Source: Sulfuricurvum sp. (GTDB lineage Bacteria; Campylobacterota; Campylobacteria; Campylobacterales; Sulfurimonadaceae). From it: a stretch of 64,000 nucleotides of DNA. Positions 8,581 through 17,559 of this stretch are shown piece by piece; within the stretch, counting starts at the first letter, position 1; every line of letters begins with the position of its first letter. The notes under the pieces were generated by a model. It worked only from the letters and a program-made list of their open reading frames with translations. It had not been told where the DNA came from and made no database searches. Both the position numbers and the translations under genes were made by a program. Location: contig JAUYAU010000003.1 in NCBI GenBank assembly GCA_030693335.1, forward strand, positions 42,293 to 106,292. The letters are read 5' to 3'.

Positions 8581-9470
8581 TTATCGTAAAACCAGTTGGT
8601 GGGCTAACCAGTCAGATGCACAAATATGCTATGGGCAAAGCATTATCCCTAAAGCACGATGTTCCGTTAAAGCTGGATCTTTCGTGGTTTGAAGATACTC
8701 AAAAAACAGATACACCTTGGCCATACCAACTTGATTATTTCCATATTAATGCACAAATAGCTACATTTGATGAGATAAAGAGTTTAAAGGGAAGCAATTT
8801 TTTCAACACTTGGGCCAGACGTATCAAGAGATATATTGGTATTAATCTTTACAAAAAAACATATATAAATCAAAGTTTTTTATCTAAAGAAAACTTTCTT
8901 AAGTTAGGTCCAAATACATACCTAGAAGGGGAATGGGCTGGATTTGAGTATTTTTCAGAATACAAAAAAGAAATACTTGATGAATTGAGCCTTAAAATCC
9001 CACTCAGCTTGAAGACTCAAGAACACTTGGCTAAAATTAAGAATGAAAATTCCGTCTCAATGCATATTCGCAGAGGTGATTATGTATTCAATCCTGAAGC
9101 AGCAAAATTTCACGCTATTTGTTCATCAGACTACTATCAAGAAGCGATAGACTATATTACAGAACGATTACCCGATATAAAACTTTATATCTTTTCAGAT
9201 GATATAGCTTGGACAAAAGAACATTTACATTTTGATCTAGATACAATATATGTAGAAAATACCCAAAACTATGAAGACTTAGAATTGATGGCTGCGTGTA
9301 AACATAATATTATGGCAAATAGTGGCTTTAGCCTATGGGGTGCATGGATGAATCAAAACCCATCTAAAATTGTCATAAGCCCAACCGTATGGGTTTTTGA
9401 CACAAACATCAATCAAAAGATTCTCGATTCTTATCAAAATCAAAATTTTATTTTAATCGGGCCTACATAA
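8577..9470 (+). CDS. GT11 family fucosyl/colitosyl-type glycosyltransferase
   Basis: Family 11 transferases move fucose, and in some O-antigen loci colitose, in alpha-1,2 linkage from GDP-sugar. The 297-residue protein has the family markers: GGLTSQMHKYAMGKAL at the start, HIRRGDY near residue 163, and a late ANSGFSLWGAW segment. Usual GGLGNQMFQYA is altered to GGLTSQMHKYA, so it is a divergent member. It overlaps colD by 4 bases (ATGA), which links it to the GDP-sugar made by that gene. Acceptor unknown. Confidence 0.83.
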   Translation: MIIVKPVGGLTSQMHKYAMGKALSLKHDVPLKLDLSWFEDTQKTDTPWPYQLDYFHINAQIATFDEIKSLKGSNFFNTWARRIKRYIGINLYKKTYINQSFLSKENFLKLGPNTYLEGEWAGFEYFSEYKKEILDELSLKIPLSLKTQEHLAKIKNENSVSMHIRRGDYVFNPEAAKFHAICSSDYYQEAIDYITERLPDIKLYIFSDDIAWTKEHLHFDLDTIYVENTQNYEDLELMAACKHNIMANSGFSLWGAWMNQNPSKIVISPTVWVFDTNINQKILDSYQNQNFILIGPT

Positions 9471-9880
9471 TGGCTAACTATAGATTAATTAACTTTAAAA
9501 CCCTCGGAGATGAAAGAGGCTCATTGATCGCTATAGAACAAGGGTATAATACACCTTTTGAAATAAAAAGAGTATACTATATTTTTGAGACAAAAGCTGA
9601 AGTCGAAAGAGGTTTTCATGCTCATATTAATCTAAAGCAAATGGCCATAGCTGTAAAAGGAAGCTGTACTTTTGTACTTGATAATGGGAAAAAAAGAGAG
9701 GAAATCAAACTAACTAATCCGAATCAAGGTCTTTTCATTCAAGGCCTTATTTGGAGAGAAATGAAAGACTTCAGCACCGACTGTGTTCTAATCGTACTAG
9801 CTAGTGAACATTATAATGAAGGTGATTATATTAGAAACTATGATGAGTTCTTAAAGGAAGTTGAAAATGCAAAAAAATAA
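9470..9880 (+). CDS. fdtA: dTDP-4-oxo-6-deoxyglucose 3,4-ketoisomerase (FdtA/QdtA type)
   Basis: Small cupin of 136 residues that shifts the keto group from C4 to C3 of dTDP-4-keto-6-deoxyglucose, the first step to dTDP-Fuc3N or dTDP-Qui3N. Seen: an opening LGDERGSLIAIE, FEIKRVYYI, and the RGFHAHINLKQ histidine motif, all typical of the WxcM-like/FdtA family. FdtA (galacto product) and QdtA (gluco product) cannot be told apart by eye, so the symbol is provisional. It shares one base with the preceding stop (TAATG). Its partner transaminase is at 14317. Confidence 0.85.
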   Translation: MANYRLINFKTLGDERGSLIAIEQGYNTPFEIKRVYYIFETKAEVERGFHAHINLKQMAIAVKGSCTFVLDNGKKREEIKLTNPNQGLFIQGLIWREMKDFSTDCVLIVLASEHYNEGDYIRNYDEFLKEVENAKK

Positions 9881-10544
9881 GAAAATCATTATTGTGGGCT
9901 CCGGCGAAACCGGGCTTATTGCCTATGAATATTTCCAATTTGATTCAGAATATGAAGTAGTAGCCTTTAGCGTAAACGAACAATATATTACAGAGCATGA
10001 GATCAACAACCTTCCGGTCATTGCCTTTGAAACTTTAGAAGCACAATATTCACCTGATGAATATGAAGTTTATGTAGCCATCAGTTCCGGAAAACTCAAT
10101 AGAAATAGAACTAAAGTTTACACTGAAGCAAAAGCAAAAGGCTACCGATGTGCAACCTATATCAGCTCAAAAGCTTTCATTTGGAGAAATGTAGAAATCG
10201 GTGAAAATTGCTTTATTTTTGAAGACAATACTCTTCAGCCTTTTGTCAAAATTGGAAATAATGTAACTTTATGGAGCGGAAATCACATTGGGCATAATAC
10301 GATCATCCATGACAACTGTTTTATCTCTTCTCATTGTGTCATCTCAGGCTTTTGTGAAATAGGAGAAAATAGTTTTTTAGGCGTAAACTGTACTATTGAA
10401 AATAATGTAAAAATAGCAAAGGATAATTTTATTGGTGCAGGTGCATTGATACAAAAAGATACGGTGGTGAAAGGGCTTTATCAAACTTTACAAACCGAAT
10501 TATCCAAAGTCGATACACATAGATTATTTAGAGTCAAAGGATAA
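9867..10544 (+). CDS. Hexapeptide-repeat acyltransferase (NeuD/PglD/FdtC-like)
   Basis: Predicted sugar N- or O-acetyltransferase of 225 residues. The first 80 residues form a Rossmann-like PglD/NeuD domain (KKIIIVGSGETG); from about residue 105 the left-handed beta-helix repeats start (VEIGENCFIFEDN, VKIGNNVTLW, HIGHNTIIHDN, CEIGENSFLG, VKIAKDNFIG). ATG 9867 is chosen over TTG 9861 because GGAAG at 9856-9860 is spaced correctly for it. It overlaps fdtA by 14 bases. Neighbours suggest it acetylates the 3-amino sugar (FdtC/QdtC role); a PglD-like role is an alternative. Confidence 0.78.
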   Translation: MQKNKKIIIVGSGETGLIAYEYFQFDSEYEVVAFSVNEQYITEHEINNLPVIAFETLEAQYSPDEYEVYVAISSGKLNRNRTKVYTEAKAKGYRCATYISSKAFIWRNVEIGENCFIFEDNTLQPFVKIGNNVTLWSGNHIGHNTIIHDNCFISSHCVISGFCEIGENSFLGVNCTIENNVKIAKDNFIGAGALIQKDTVVKGLYQTLQTELSKVDTHRLFRVKG

Positions 10545-10546
10545 AA

Positions 10547-11398
10547 ATGTCAAAGTATGGTCTTCTGAATCAAACTATCTGTAACAATATCGCTGAACAA
10601 AAAGCTGAAGAGATAGTTTATAAAGGCTTCTGTATAGTCGATGATGTGTTAGCATCTGATCAATTAGATTCACTAAGAACAAAACTTGATATGGTTTATC
10701 AGAAACAAGTTGATATTTTAGGGGAAGAATTACTTGATACCATTAGAGATGGTTTAGTCGCTCGCAATGTTCTTTGCCATGACAATACATTTGTGGAATT
10801 ATTATCATTGCCACCTATTGTTGATGTATTAAAAAAAGCATTAGGTGAAAAATATATCTTGATTGCTCAAAATGGTATTATTAACAAAAGTAAACAAGAT
10901 CATTATCAAAGAAACTGGCATCGCGATTTTGCTTATCAAAACTACATGTGTAGTGAACCATTGGGGATAAATGTGATGATTGCCTTAGATGATTTTACCG
11001 TTGAAAGTGGAGCAACAGAAGTTGTACCATTAAGTCATAAGTTCGTCCAAATTCCTTCAGAGGAGTATATTCGAAAAAATAGTATTTCTGCATGTGTAAA
11101 AGCTGGATCTGCAATCATATTTGACAGTATTTTATTGCATAAAGCGGGTATGAATACTTCTGATGACATTTTGGTTCGAAGAGGCATAAATCATATATAT
11201 GGGAAGCCTATGATGAGACAAACAATAGATATCCCAAAAGCATTAGGTGGAAAATTTAAAGAAGATCCCCATTTGAATACTGTATTAGGTTATGAGTTTG
11301 AAAGCTTTTCATCTGATATTGAATGGAGACAGTTTAAATATGAACAATTTAAAATGAATTCATTTAAACATAGACTGGACGAAAAACCTTTATATTGA
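10547..11398 (+). CDS. Phytanoyl-CoA dioxygenase (PhyH) family protein
   Basis: Predicted non-haem Fe(II)/2-oxoglutarate oxygenase of 283 residues. The iron-binding facial triad is visible: His-x-Asp in NWHRDFAYQ near residue 124 and the distal His in ILLHKAGMN near residue 203, followed by an arginine (LVRRGINHIY) that would bind 2-oxoglutarate. Members in polysaccharide loci are thought to hydroxylate sugars or their acyl groups; the substrate here is unknown. Starts 2 bases after the acyltransferase with AAAGGATAAAA as ribosome site. AT-rich like its neighbours. Confidence 0.78.
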   Translation: MSKYGLLNQTICNNIAEQKAEEIVYKGFCIVDDVLASDQLDSLRTKLDMVYQKQVDILGEELLDTIRDGLVARNVLCHDNTFVELLSLPPIVDVLKKALGEKYILIAQNGIINKSKQDHYQRNWHRDFAYQNYMCSEPLGINVMIALDDFTVESGATEVVPLSHKFVQIPSEEYIRKNSISACVKAGSAIIFDSILLHKAGMNTSDDILVRRGINHIYGKPMMRQTIDIPKALGGKFKEDPHLNTVLGYEFESFSSDIEWRQFKYEQFKMNSFKHRLDEKPLY

Positions 11399-11414
11399 CA
11401 AGGACATAACTTTT

Positions 11415-12464
11415 ATGTACACAAAAAATTTGCAAGAAATATCTTTACATTTGCCGCAAGCAAAAAAAATCATTATTTATGGAGCAGGATGGACTGGAAG
11501 AAAATTTTATTATCTATTAAAGATTTTAAATAAAGAGATAGAATATTTTATTGATGATACTATTGAAGATATTCTTTTAAAAAAAAAGATTAGTTCACTA
11601 ACTAATACAATAAAGAGAGAAAAAGACATAAGTCAACATCCTGTCTTAATCGCAACACCTAATAAGAATGGCATCAATATTATTAGTGAAAAGTTACATC
11701 AATACACATCTAATGTCGTATCTTTTAATGAAAGATTTTTTGAGTTATTAGATAGTATCGATTTATTTGAAGTACATAAGCACATTGACACTTACATTAA
11801 CTATTTTGAGCCGAATGATTTTAAAGATGCTATTCAAAACGGTTATCTTCTTAACAACTGTAATTATAACTATAAAGTTAATGAAGACGTAATGTATTTT
11901 TATAATCATATTAGATTAAGACAACATGATAACGTACTTGATTGCGGAGCTTCCTGTAAAAAATATGGACATAATAGCGCATTAGATTTTGTCAAATATA
12001 CTGATGGTGAAATTATTTGTTTTGAGCCAAATGTTAGTAGCTTCAAAGAATTAAAAGATGAAGTAAAAGAGTTTAAAAATATCATCGTACACAATATAGC
12101 TTTAGGCAATGAAAATAAAACAGTTAAACTCCATGGACAAAATCAAAGTTCTTATATATCTGAATATGGTGAAGGAGAAGAAGTTGAATTAGTTAAAGTA
12201 GATAGCTTTCTAAAAGACAAAAAAATTGATTTTATTAAAATGGATATTCAAGGTTATGAAATGGAGGTCTTGAGGGGGAGTATTGAAACTATCAAAAAAA
12301 ACAAGCCTATTCTTTCTTTATCAGCTTACCATCTGGAAGATGACATATCTAATATTGTAAATTTTATAATCTCTCTTGATATGAACTATAAAATGTATCT
12401 TGTGAATAATGAAGGGTTCTTTTGGGATGGCGTAAAAGTAATAGCAAAAGTTGAAGCAAAATGA
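11415..12464 (+). CDS. FkbM family methyltransferase with N-terminal nucleotide-binding-like domain
   Basis: A 349-residue protein. Residues 17-110 look like a Rossmann-type domain (KKIIIYGAGWTGRKFYYLL, then EYFIDD), similar to the N-terminal domain of sugar acyltransferases. The C-terminal part is an FkbM SAM-dependent O-methyltransferase: NVLDCGASCKKYGHNS in motif I, FEPN, and FIKMDIQGYEMEVLRG, which is the FkbM signature. Motif I departs from the usual DVGANxG pattern, so SAM binding may be altered. Likely methylates a sugar of the glycan. It overlaps the next gene by 4 bases. Confidence 0.78.
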   Translation: MYTKNLQEISLHLPQAKKIIIYGAGWTGRKFYYLLKILNKEIEYFIDDTIEDILLKKKISSLTNTIKREKDISQHPVLIATPNKNGINIISEKLHQYTSNVVSFNERFFELLDSIDLFEVHKHIDTYINYFEPNDFKDAIQNGYLLNNCNYNYKVNEDVMYFYNHIRLRQHDNVLDCGASCKKYGHNSALDFVKYTDGEIICFEPNVSSFKELKDEVKEFKNIIVHNIALGNENKTVKLHGQNQSSYISEYGEGEEVELVKVDSFLKDKKIDFIKMDIQGYEMEVLRGSIETIKKNKPILSLSAYHLEDDISNIVNFIISLDMNYKMYLVNNEGFFWDGVKVIAKVEAK

Positions 12465-13381
12465 ATTGGGAAAAAAAAGGTTTAATATACGAGTCTCCTA
12501 AAGACGGGAGCTGGAGAGACAACTCAGCACTCACTCCTACAGCATTTGTATTAAATGAAAATGTCATCAGAGTATATGCAAGCTTTAGAGACGCTTTAGG
12601 AATAGGTCGCATAGGTTACGTTGATGTTGATGCTAATAACCCAGGCAAGATTCTAAAAGTTTCAGAAAGCCCCGTGTTAGATATTGGTGCAAATGGAATG
12701 TTCGACGACAATGGAGTCATTTTGGGCGATTTGATCCGAATGAACAATAAAATTTACATGTATTATGTAGGCTTTCAACTCGTCAACAAAGCCAAGTTTT
12801 TAGCTTATAGCGGTTTGGCAATTAGCGAGGATAATGGAGAAACTTTTCAAAGATATAAAAAAACACCTATTATGGACAGAGAAGATGAAGCACTATATAT
12901 CAGAGCGATACATTCTGTAATTTACGAAGACAATAAATTCAAATTTTGGTATGCGACAGGAAGTGGATGGGAGAAAATCAATGGTATAGATTTCCCTCAA
13001 TATGACATAAACTATATTGAATCAGATGACGGAATTCATTTCAATGAACATGGAATGAAATGTATTCAAAATAATAAAGCTAATTTAGAATACAGGATTG
13101 GACGACCAAGGATTTATAAAAAAGATGATGCTTATATAATGAATTTTACTTATGGGACTACTAACGACAAATATATGGCAGGGCAGGCCTTATCAAAAGA
13201 TGGCATTCATTGGAATAGAGATGATAAAACATTAGGGATCAAACTATCGGAAGGCGGATGGGATTCCATTCATCTAAGTTATCCCTCAGTTATAAAAATG
13301 AAAAATAAAACATATATGTTTTATAACGGCAATAACATGGGTCAAAATGGTTTTGGATACGCTGAATTGGTTGAAGACTAA
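12461..13381 (+). CDS. Beta-propeller glycosidase-like protein, function unknown
   Basis: A 306-residue cytoplasmic-looking protein with no signal peptide. Repeating segments such as KIYMYYVGFQ, YSGLAISEDNGETFQRY, KFWYATGSGW, NYIESDDGIHFNEHG and KTYMFYNGNNMG resemble the blades of five-bladed propellers in GH43/GH32-type families. Such proteins occur in O-antigen loci, where some members may be transferases or lyases instead of hydrolases. Its place between a methyltransferase and an acyltransferase suggests a part in decorating the glycan. The function is not known. Confidence 0.6.
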   Translation: MNWEKKGLIYESPKDGSWRDNSALTPTAFVLNENVIRVYASFRDALGIGRIGYVDVDANNPGKILKVSESPVLDIGANGMFDDNGVILGDLIRMNNKIYMYYVGFQLVNKAKFLAYSGLAISEDNGETFQRYKKTPIMDREDEALYIRAIHSVIYEDNKFKFWYATGSGWEKINGIDFPQYDINYIESDDGIHFNEHGMKCIQNNKANLEYRIGRPRIYKKDDAYIMNFTYGTTNDKYMAGQALSKDGIHWNRDDKTLGIKLSEGGWDSIHLSYPSVIKMKNKTYMFYNGNNMGQNGFGYAELVED

Positions 13382-14320
13382 ATGAACGTAATAAAATATA
13401 CGTCAGAATATAAAAAAATATGGGATGAATTTGTAAAAAATTCAAAAAATGGTCATTTCTTTTTTCAAAGAGATTATATAGAATATCATAGTGATCGATT
13501 TGAAGATTTTTCATTACTTTGTTTTGATGAAACTGAAAAATTAATCGCCGTTTTACCTGCAAATATAAAAGATAAAATTTTGTATGCTCATCAAGGGCTT
13601 ACATTTGGCGGTTTTTTGATTGGTGATAAAATGAAAACAGAGACTATGTTGGATATTTTTGAAGCTTTAAAAGAGTTTTTAAAAAAAGAAAAGATCAATA
13701 AGCTTGTATATAAATGTATTCCCCATATTTACCATATAAAGCCCTCCGAAGAAGATAGATATGCCCTCTTTAGAAATGATGCAAAATTGATTAGACGAGA
13801 TGTGACTTCTACGATAGATTTAACTGAGCTAGTTAGATATTCAAAAGGTAGAAAGTGGACTATAAGCAAAGCAAAAAAAGAAGCGCTAGAAACTTTTGAA
13901 TCAGATGATTATGAAGCATTTTGGCAACTTTTGACCAATGTTTTAGAATCAAATCATGAAGTAAAACCTGTACATACCTTAGAAGAAATAAAAAAACTTG
14001 CCTATCTATTTCCAAAAAATATAAAACTTTATTTGTCTAGGAAAGACACTCAAATAATTTCCGGTGCATTGATTTATGAAAATCAAAAGATTGTGCACAC
14101 TCAGTATTTAGCCAATAGCAAAGAAGGAAGAGAACTAGGCGCATTGGATTTATTGCTAGATTACCTGATTCAAAACATTTATAAAGATAAAAAATATTTT
14201 GATTTTGGCATATCAAACGAAGACGCAGGAAGATATTTAAATACCGGTCTTATCGCACAAAAAGAGGGCTTTGGAGCAAGAGCTGTAGTACATGATTTTT
14301 ACGAATTGGAAATAAAATGA
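13382..14320 (+). CDS. FemAB/BioF2-like GNAT acyltransferase
   Basis: A 312-residue protein resembling the double-GNAT FemAB-like/PF13480 group, which transfers acyl or aminoacyl groups. Evidence is the general pattern: [18 protein letters not shown] near the start, [11 protein letters not shown] near residue 77, a middle [10 protein letters not shown], and a C-terminal [19 protein letters not shown] that closes this fold. It directly follows the propeller gene stop and overlaps fdtB by 4 bases. In this setting it might add an acyl or amino-acid group to the 3-amino sugar. Substrate is inference only. Confidence 0.65.
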   Translation: MNVIKYTSEYKKIWDEFVKNSKNGHFFFQRDYIEYHSDRFEDFSLLCFDETEKLIAVLPANIKDKILYAHQGLTFGGFLIGDKMKTETMLDIFEALKEFLKKEKINKLVYKCIPHIYHIKPSEEDRYALFRNDAKLIRRDVTSTIDLTELVRYSKGRKWTISKAKKEALETFESDDYEAFWQLLTNVLESNHEVKPVHTLEEIKKLAYLFPKNIKLYLSRKDTQIISGALIYENQKIVHTQYLANSKEGRELGALDLLLDYLIQNIYKDKKYFDFGISNEDAGRYLNTGLIAQKEGFGARAVVHDFYELEIK

Positions 14321-15417
14321 TCCCATTTTTGGATTTAAAAAGTATAAACGCACAATATAGAGCTGAATTGATCGCAGCATGTACTCGTGTCATCGATAGC
14401 GGTTGGTACATCCAAGGAAACGAGTGTAACGGTTTTGAAGTAGAATTTGCGGCATATTGCAGTACAAAACATGCTATTGGAGTTGCCAACGGGCTAGATG
14501 CACTTATCTTGATTCTCAGGGCCTATAAAGTGATGGGAATAATGACTGATAGCGACGAGGTTATTGTCCCCTCCAATACTTACATAGCCTCCATCCTTGC
14601 TATCTCTCAAAACAATCTTGTTCCCATCCTCGTAGAACCTGATATAAATACTTATCTTATCGATCCAACAAAAATCGAGGAAAAAATCACCTCTAAAACT
14701 AAAGCAATCCTCCCCGTTCATCTCTATGGTCAAACGTGCGATATGGAGTCGATTAATACCATCGCCCGAAAATACAACCTCAAAGTGATCGAGGACTCTG
14801 CCCAATCACACGGAGCTTATTTTGGGAATAAGCGGTGTGGAAATTTGGGGGATGCGAGTGGGTTTAGTTTTTATCCGGGTAAAAATTTAGGGGCACTAGG
14901 TGATGGCGGAGCAATTACTACCAATCATGATGAATTAGCGCAAGTGGTTCGAGCATTAGGAAATTACGGCAGTCATAAAAAATATGAAAACCTTTATCAA
15001 GGAATTAACAGCCGACTCGATGAACTACAAGCTGCCATGCTCAGAGTAAAGTTACAATATCTTGATAATGAGATTGAAAAAAGACGCGAAATTGCGGGTT
15101 ACTATTTAGAAAATATTAAAAATTCCAACATCATCTTACCAACGCTCAGAGCAGAAGATAATCATGTTTGGCATCTATTTGTTATACGAACACAAAATAG
15201 AGATGAACTCCAAAAATATCTTAGTGACAATAGTATTCAAACATTGATTCATTATCCTATCCCTCCCCATAAGCAAGAAGCTTATAAAGAATGGAATAGT
15301 AAAAATTATCCAATTAGTGAACAAATACATAGTCAGATTTTGAGTTTACCTATCAGTGCTGTACAAAGTTTAGAAAATACAAATAAAATTGTTCAGGCAT
15401 TAAATGACTTTAATTAA
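14317..15417 (+). CDS. fdtB: DegT/DnrJ aminotransferase, dTDP-3-keto-6-deoxyhexose 3-transaminase (FdtB/QdtB type)
   Basis: PLP-dependent sugar aminotransferase of 366 residues. The active-site lysine is in [15 protein letters not shown] near residue 189, and [10 protein letters not shown] carries the PLP-binding Asp; this is the canonical pattern for the 3-transaminases of Fuc3N and Qui3N. Together with FdtA at 9470 it would make dTDP-3-amino-3,6-dideoxyhexose. The two genes are split by a block of four decoration genes. A PglE-like 4-transaminase is the main alternative, less likely given the FdtA gene. The symbol is provisional. Confidence 0.82.
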   Translation: MIPFLDLKSINAQYRAELIAACTRVIDSGWYIQGNECNGFEVEFAAYCSTKHAIGVANGLDALILILRAYKVMGIMTDSDEVIVPSNTYIASILAISQNNLVPILVEPDINTYLIDPTKIEEKITSKTKAILPVHLYGQTCDMESINTIARKYNLKVIEDSAQSHGAYFGNKRCGNLGDASGFSFYPGKNLGALGDGGAITTNHDELAQVVRALGNYGSHKKYENLYQGINSRLDELQAAMLRVKLQYLDNEIEKRREIAGYYLENIKNSNIILPTLRAEDNHVWHLFVIRTQNRDELQKYLSDNSIQTLIHYPIPPHKQEAYKEWNSKNYPISEQIHSQILSLPISAVQSLENTNKIVQALNDFN

Positions 15418-16657
15418 AACATCAATTCTTTCAGCTGTTGCTACAGGTCTGCGGATACTGGTTGGGCTAATCACAAATAAAATTATTGCCATTTATGTAG
15501 GTCCCTCGGGGATAGCTTTTTTAGGCCAATTTCAGAATTTTTTGCAAGCTGCCATGAGTATTTCTGTCGGTACAATCGAATCTGGTGTTGTAAAATATAC
15601 ATCTCAATATAATTCTGATAAAGAAGAAATGTATTCCTATTGGAGTACAGCTATACGATTTTCGTTGATTGTAACTGTTTTGCTTTCAATTTTAATTGTA
15701 TTTTTCCACTCTTATTTATCTCTATTTTTATTTCAAAATACTACTTACAAATCTATTTTTTTAATTTTTGCACTAAATCTTTTTCTTTTTGTCTTAAATA
15801 GTTTTTTATTCGCTGTGTTAAATGGACTCAAGGAGATCATGACACTTCTCCCGCTCCAAATTCTTGGTGCCGTCATTTCCCTCGTTTCTACTGGTTTTTT
15901 AATTTATCATTACAATCTATACGGTGCCCTTTTGGGTATGGCGATTAACCAATCATTGATATTTGGAGCAACCGTATGGTTTTTACGTCAAAAGAGTTGG
16001 TTCAAATGGTCTCATTTCACACAAAATACTGATAAAAAACATTTGAGTAATGTTTATAAATTTGCTCTAATGGGAATAACATCTGCCATCGTAGGCCCAA
16101 CCACCCTTATATTAATCCGTAATCACATAGGCGAAACATTATCATGGACAGAAGCCGGATATTGGCAAGGAGTATGGAGAATATCCGAAATTTATCTCAT
16201 GGTAATTATTTCAACACTATCAATTTATTTTTTACCAAAATTATCCGAATTACAATATCATCCTGAAAAATTGCGAATTGAAATTTTGCAAGGATACAAA
16301 TTAATTATCCCAATAACGCTTGTGATCGCTGTAGGTATTTATTTATTTAGAGACTTTATTATTCTGCTTATTTTTACCAAAGATTTTTTGCCAATGTCTG
16401 AGTTATTCGCATTTCAGCTCATCGGTGATGTTATCAAGATGGCTGGATGGCTATTAGGATATTTAATGCTCGCAAAAGCGATGACTAAAATGTATATTTT
16501 TAGTGAGATTGTCTTTAATGGATCTTTTTTTATCTTGTCCTATTTTCTAATCAACCATTTTGGATTAACGGGAGTTACATACGCATTTATGTACAATTCA
16601 CTATTGAGTTTATTATTTTTATTATTTATTTTCAGAGGTGTTTTGTTTGGACGATAA
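15404..16657 (+). CDS. wzx: Wzx-type lipid-linked oligosaccharide flippase
   Basis: A 417-residue multi-span inner-membrane protein of the MOP/polysaccharide-exporter fold, close in style to O-antigen/ECA translocases. The opening [19 protein letters not shown] and [14 protein letters not shown] are typical of WzxE-like proteins, followed by about a dozen hydrophobic helices. It would move the undecaprenyl-linked glycan to the periplasmic face. No PglK-type ABC flippase is present in the window. It overlaps fdtB by 14 bases. Confidence 0.85.
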   Translation: MTLIKTSILSAVATGLRILVGLITNKIIAIYVGPSGIAFLGQFQNFLQAAMSISVGTIESGVVKYTSQYNSDKEEMYSYWSTAIRFSLIVTVLLSILIVFFHSYLSLFLFQNTTYKSIFLIFALNLFLFVLNSFLFAVLNGLKEIMTLLPLQILGAVISLVSTGFLIYHYNLYGALLGMAINQSLIFGATVWFLRQKSWFKWSHFTQNTDKKHLSNVYKFALMGITSAIVGPTTLILIRNHIGETLSWTEAGYWQGVWRISEIYLMVIISTLSIYFLPKLSELQYHPEKLRIEILQGYKLIIPITLVIAVGIYLFRDFIILLIFTKDFLPMSELFAFQLIGDVIKMAGWLLGYLMLAKAMTKMYIFSEIVFNGSFFILSYFLINHFGLTGVTYAFMYNSLLSLLFLLFIFRGVLFGR

Positions 16658-17537
16658 ATTTCCATTAGTCAGTGTCATCATGCCTGCTTATAATCATGAA
16701 CAATATGTGGAAGAAGCTGTCATGAGTGTAATCAATCAAACATACCCTAATATAGAGCTAATTGTTATAGATGATGGCTCTACTGATAATACGCCAAAAA
16801 TACTTAAAAAATTACAAAATCAGTATCATTTTAAACTTTTTCTACAACATAATCAAGGGCAAATAAAATGTCAACAACAATTCCAAATGATTGTAACAGG
16901 TGAATACATAAGCTTATTCTCATCCGATGATTTGTATGAACCTACAAAAATTGAAAAACTATTTAATTATTTACATAAATATTCAAATTATTCTATGGTT
17001 TATTCAAAAATCATCTTAATCGATGGCAATGGATCTATCATGAAATACATTGATGAAGCTTATAAAGGTGGGAGAATTTTTTATGATTTATTAAGTGCCA
17101 AATTTTCAATCAATGGTCTTACAACTCTTCTTAAACGTAATGTATATTTAACCCTAAATTTTAAAGATGGATATATGGACGATTTTCCATTATGGCTACA
17201 AATAGCCAAGCACCATGAAATTGGATTTGTGGATGAATTTTTAAGCTATTATCGCATCCACAACAATCATTTATCCAGTAATTTGCTAAAAATGCAGGAA
17301 GCTGAACGAAAAACAATTGATCTCTATAAAAATGAACCTTCATATGCATATGCGCTCTGCAAATGGAATTTACGATGGTTTAACAATACATCACGTTGCT
17401 ATAAATATGTAGCTATAAAGCAATATCTATTACCTTCTTTATGTATAAAAAATATTTTTTCATCTCAATTTTTAAAAGCAATTATTAAATTATTTCTACC
17501 GTGTAACAAAAATAAAAAAGATGATAATTTTCTTTGA
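16647..17537 (+). CDS. Family 2 glycosyltransferase
   Basis: GT-A fold inverting transferase of about 296 residues. Seen: PLVSVIMPAYNHEQYVEEAV at the start, IDDGSTDNTP, and a SSDD metal-binding motif near residue 95. TTG 16647 is preferred over GTG 16638 because AGAGG at 16634-16638 is well spaced for it, and the conserved strand starts a few residues later. It overlaps wzx by 11 bases. Donor and acceptor unknown. Confidence 0.8.
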   Translation: MDDKFPLVSVIMPAYNHEQYVEEAVMSVINQTYPNIELIVIDDGSTDNTPKILKKLQNQYHFKLFLQHNQGQIKCQQQFQMIVTGEYISLFSSDDLYEPTKIEKLFNYLHKYSNYSMVYSKIILIDGNGSIMKYIDEAYKGGRIFYDLLSAKFSINGLTTLLKRNVYLTLNFKDGYMDDFPLWLQIAKHHEIGFVDEFLSYYRIHNNHLSSNLLKMQEAERKTIDLYKNEPSYAYALCKWNLRWFNNTSRCYKYVAIKQYLLPSLCIKNIFSSQFLKAIIKLFLPCNKNKKDDNFL

Positions 17538-17559
17538 TTACTACAAAAAGGATATTAAT

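Noticed and set aside
14317..15417. PglE (bacillosamine 4-transaminase) for the aminotransferase
   Set aside because: Possible, but the FdtA gene in the same operon and the [14 protein letters not shown] pattern favour a 3-transaminase.
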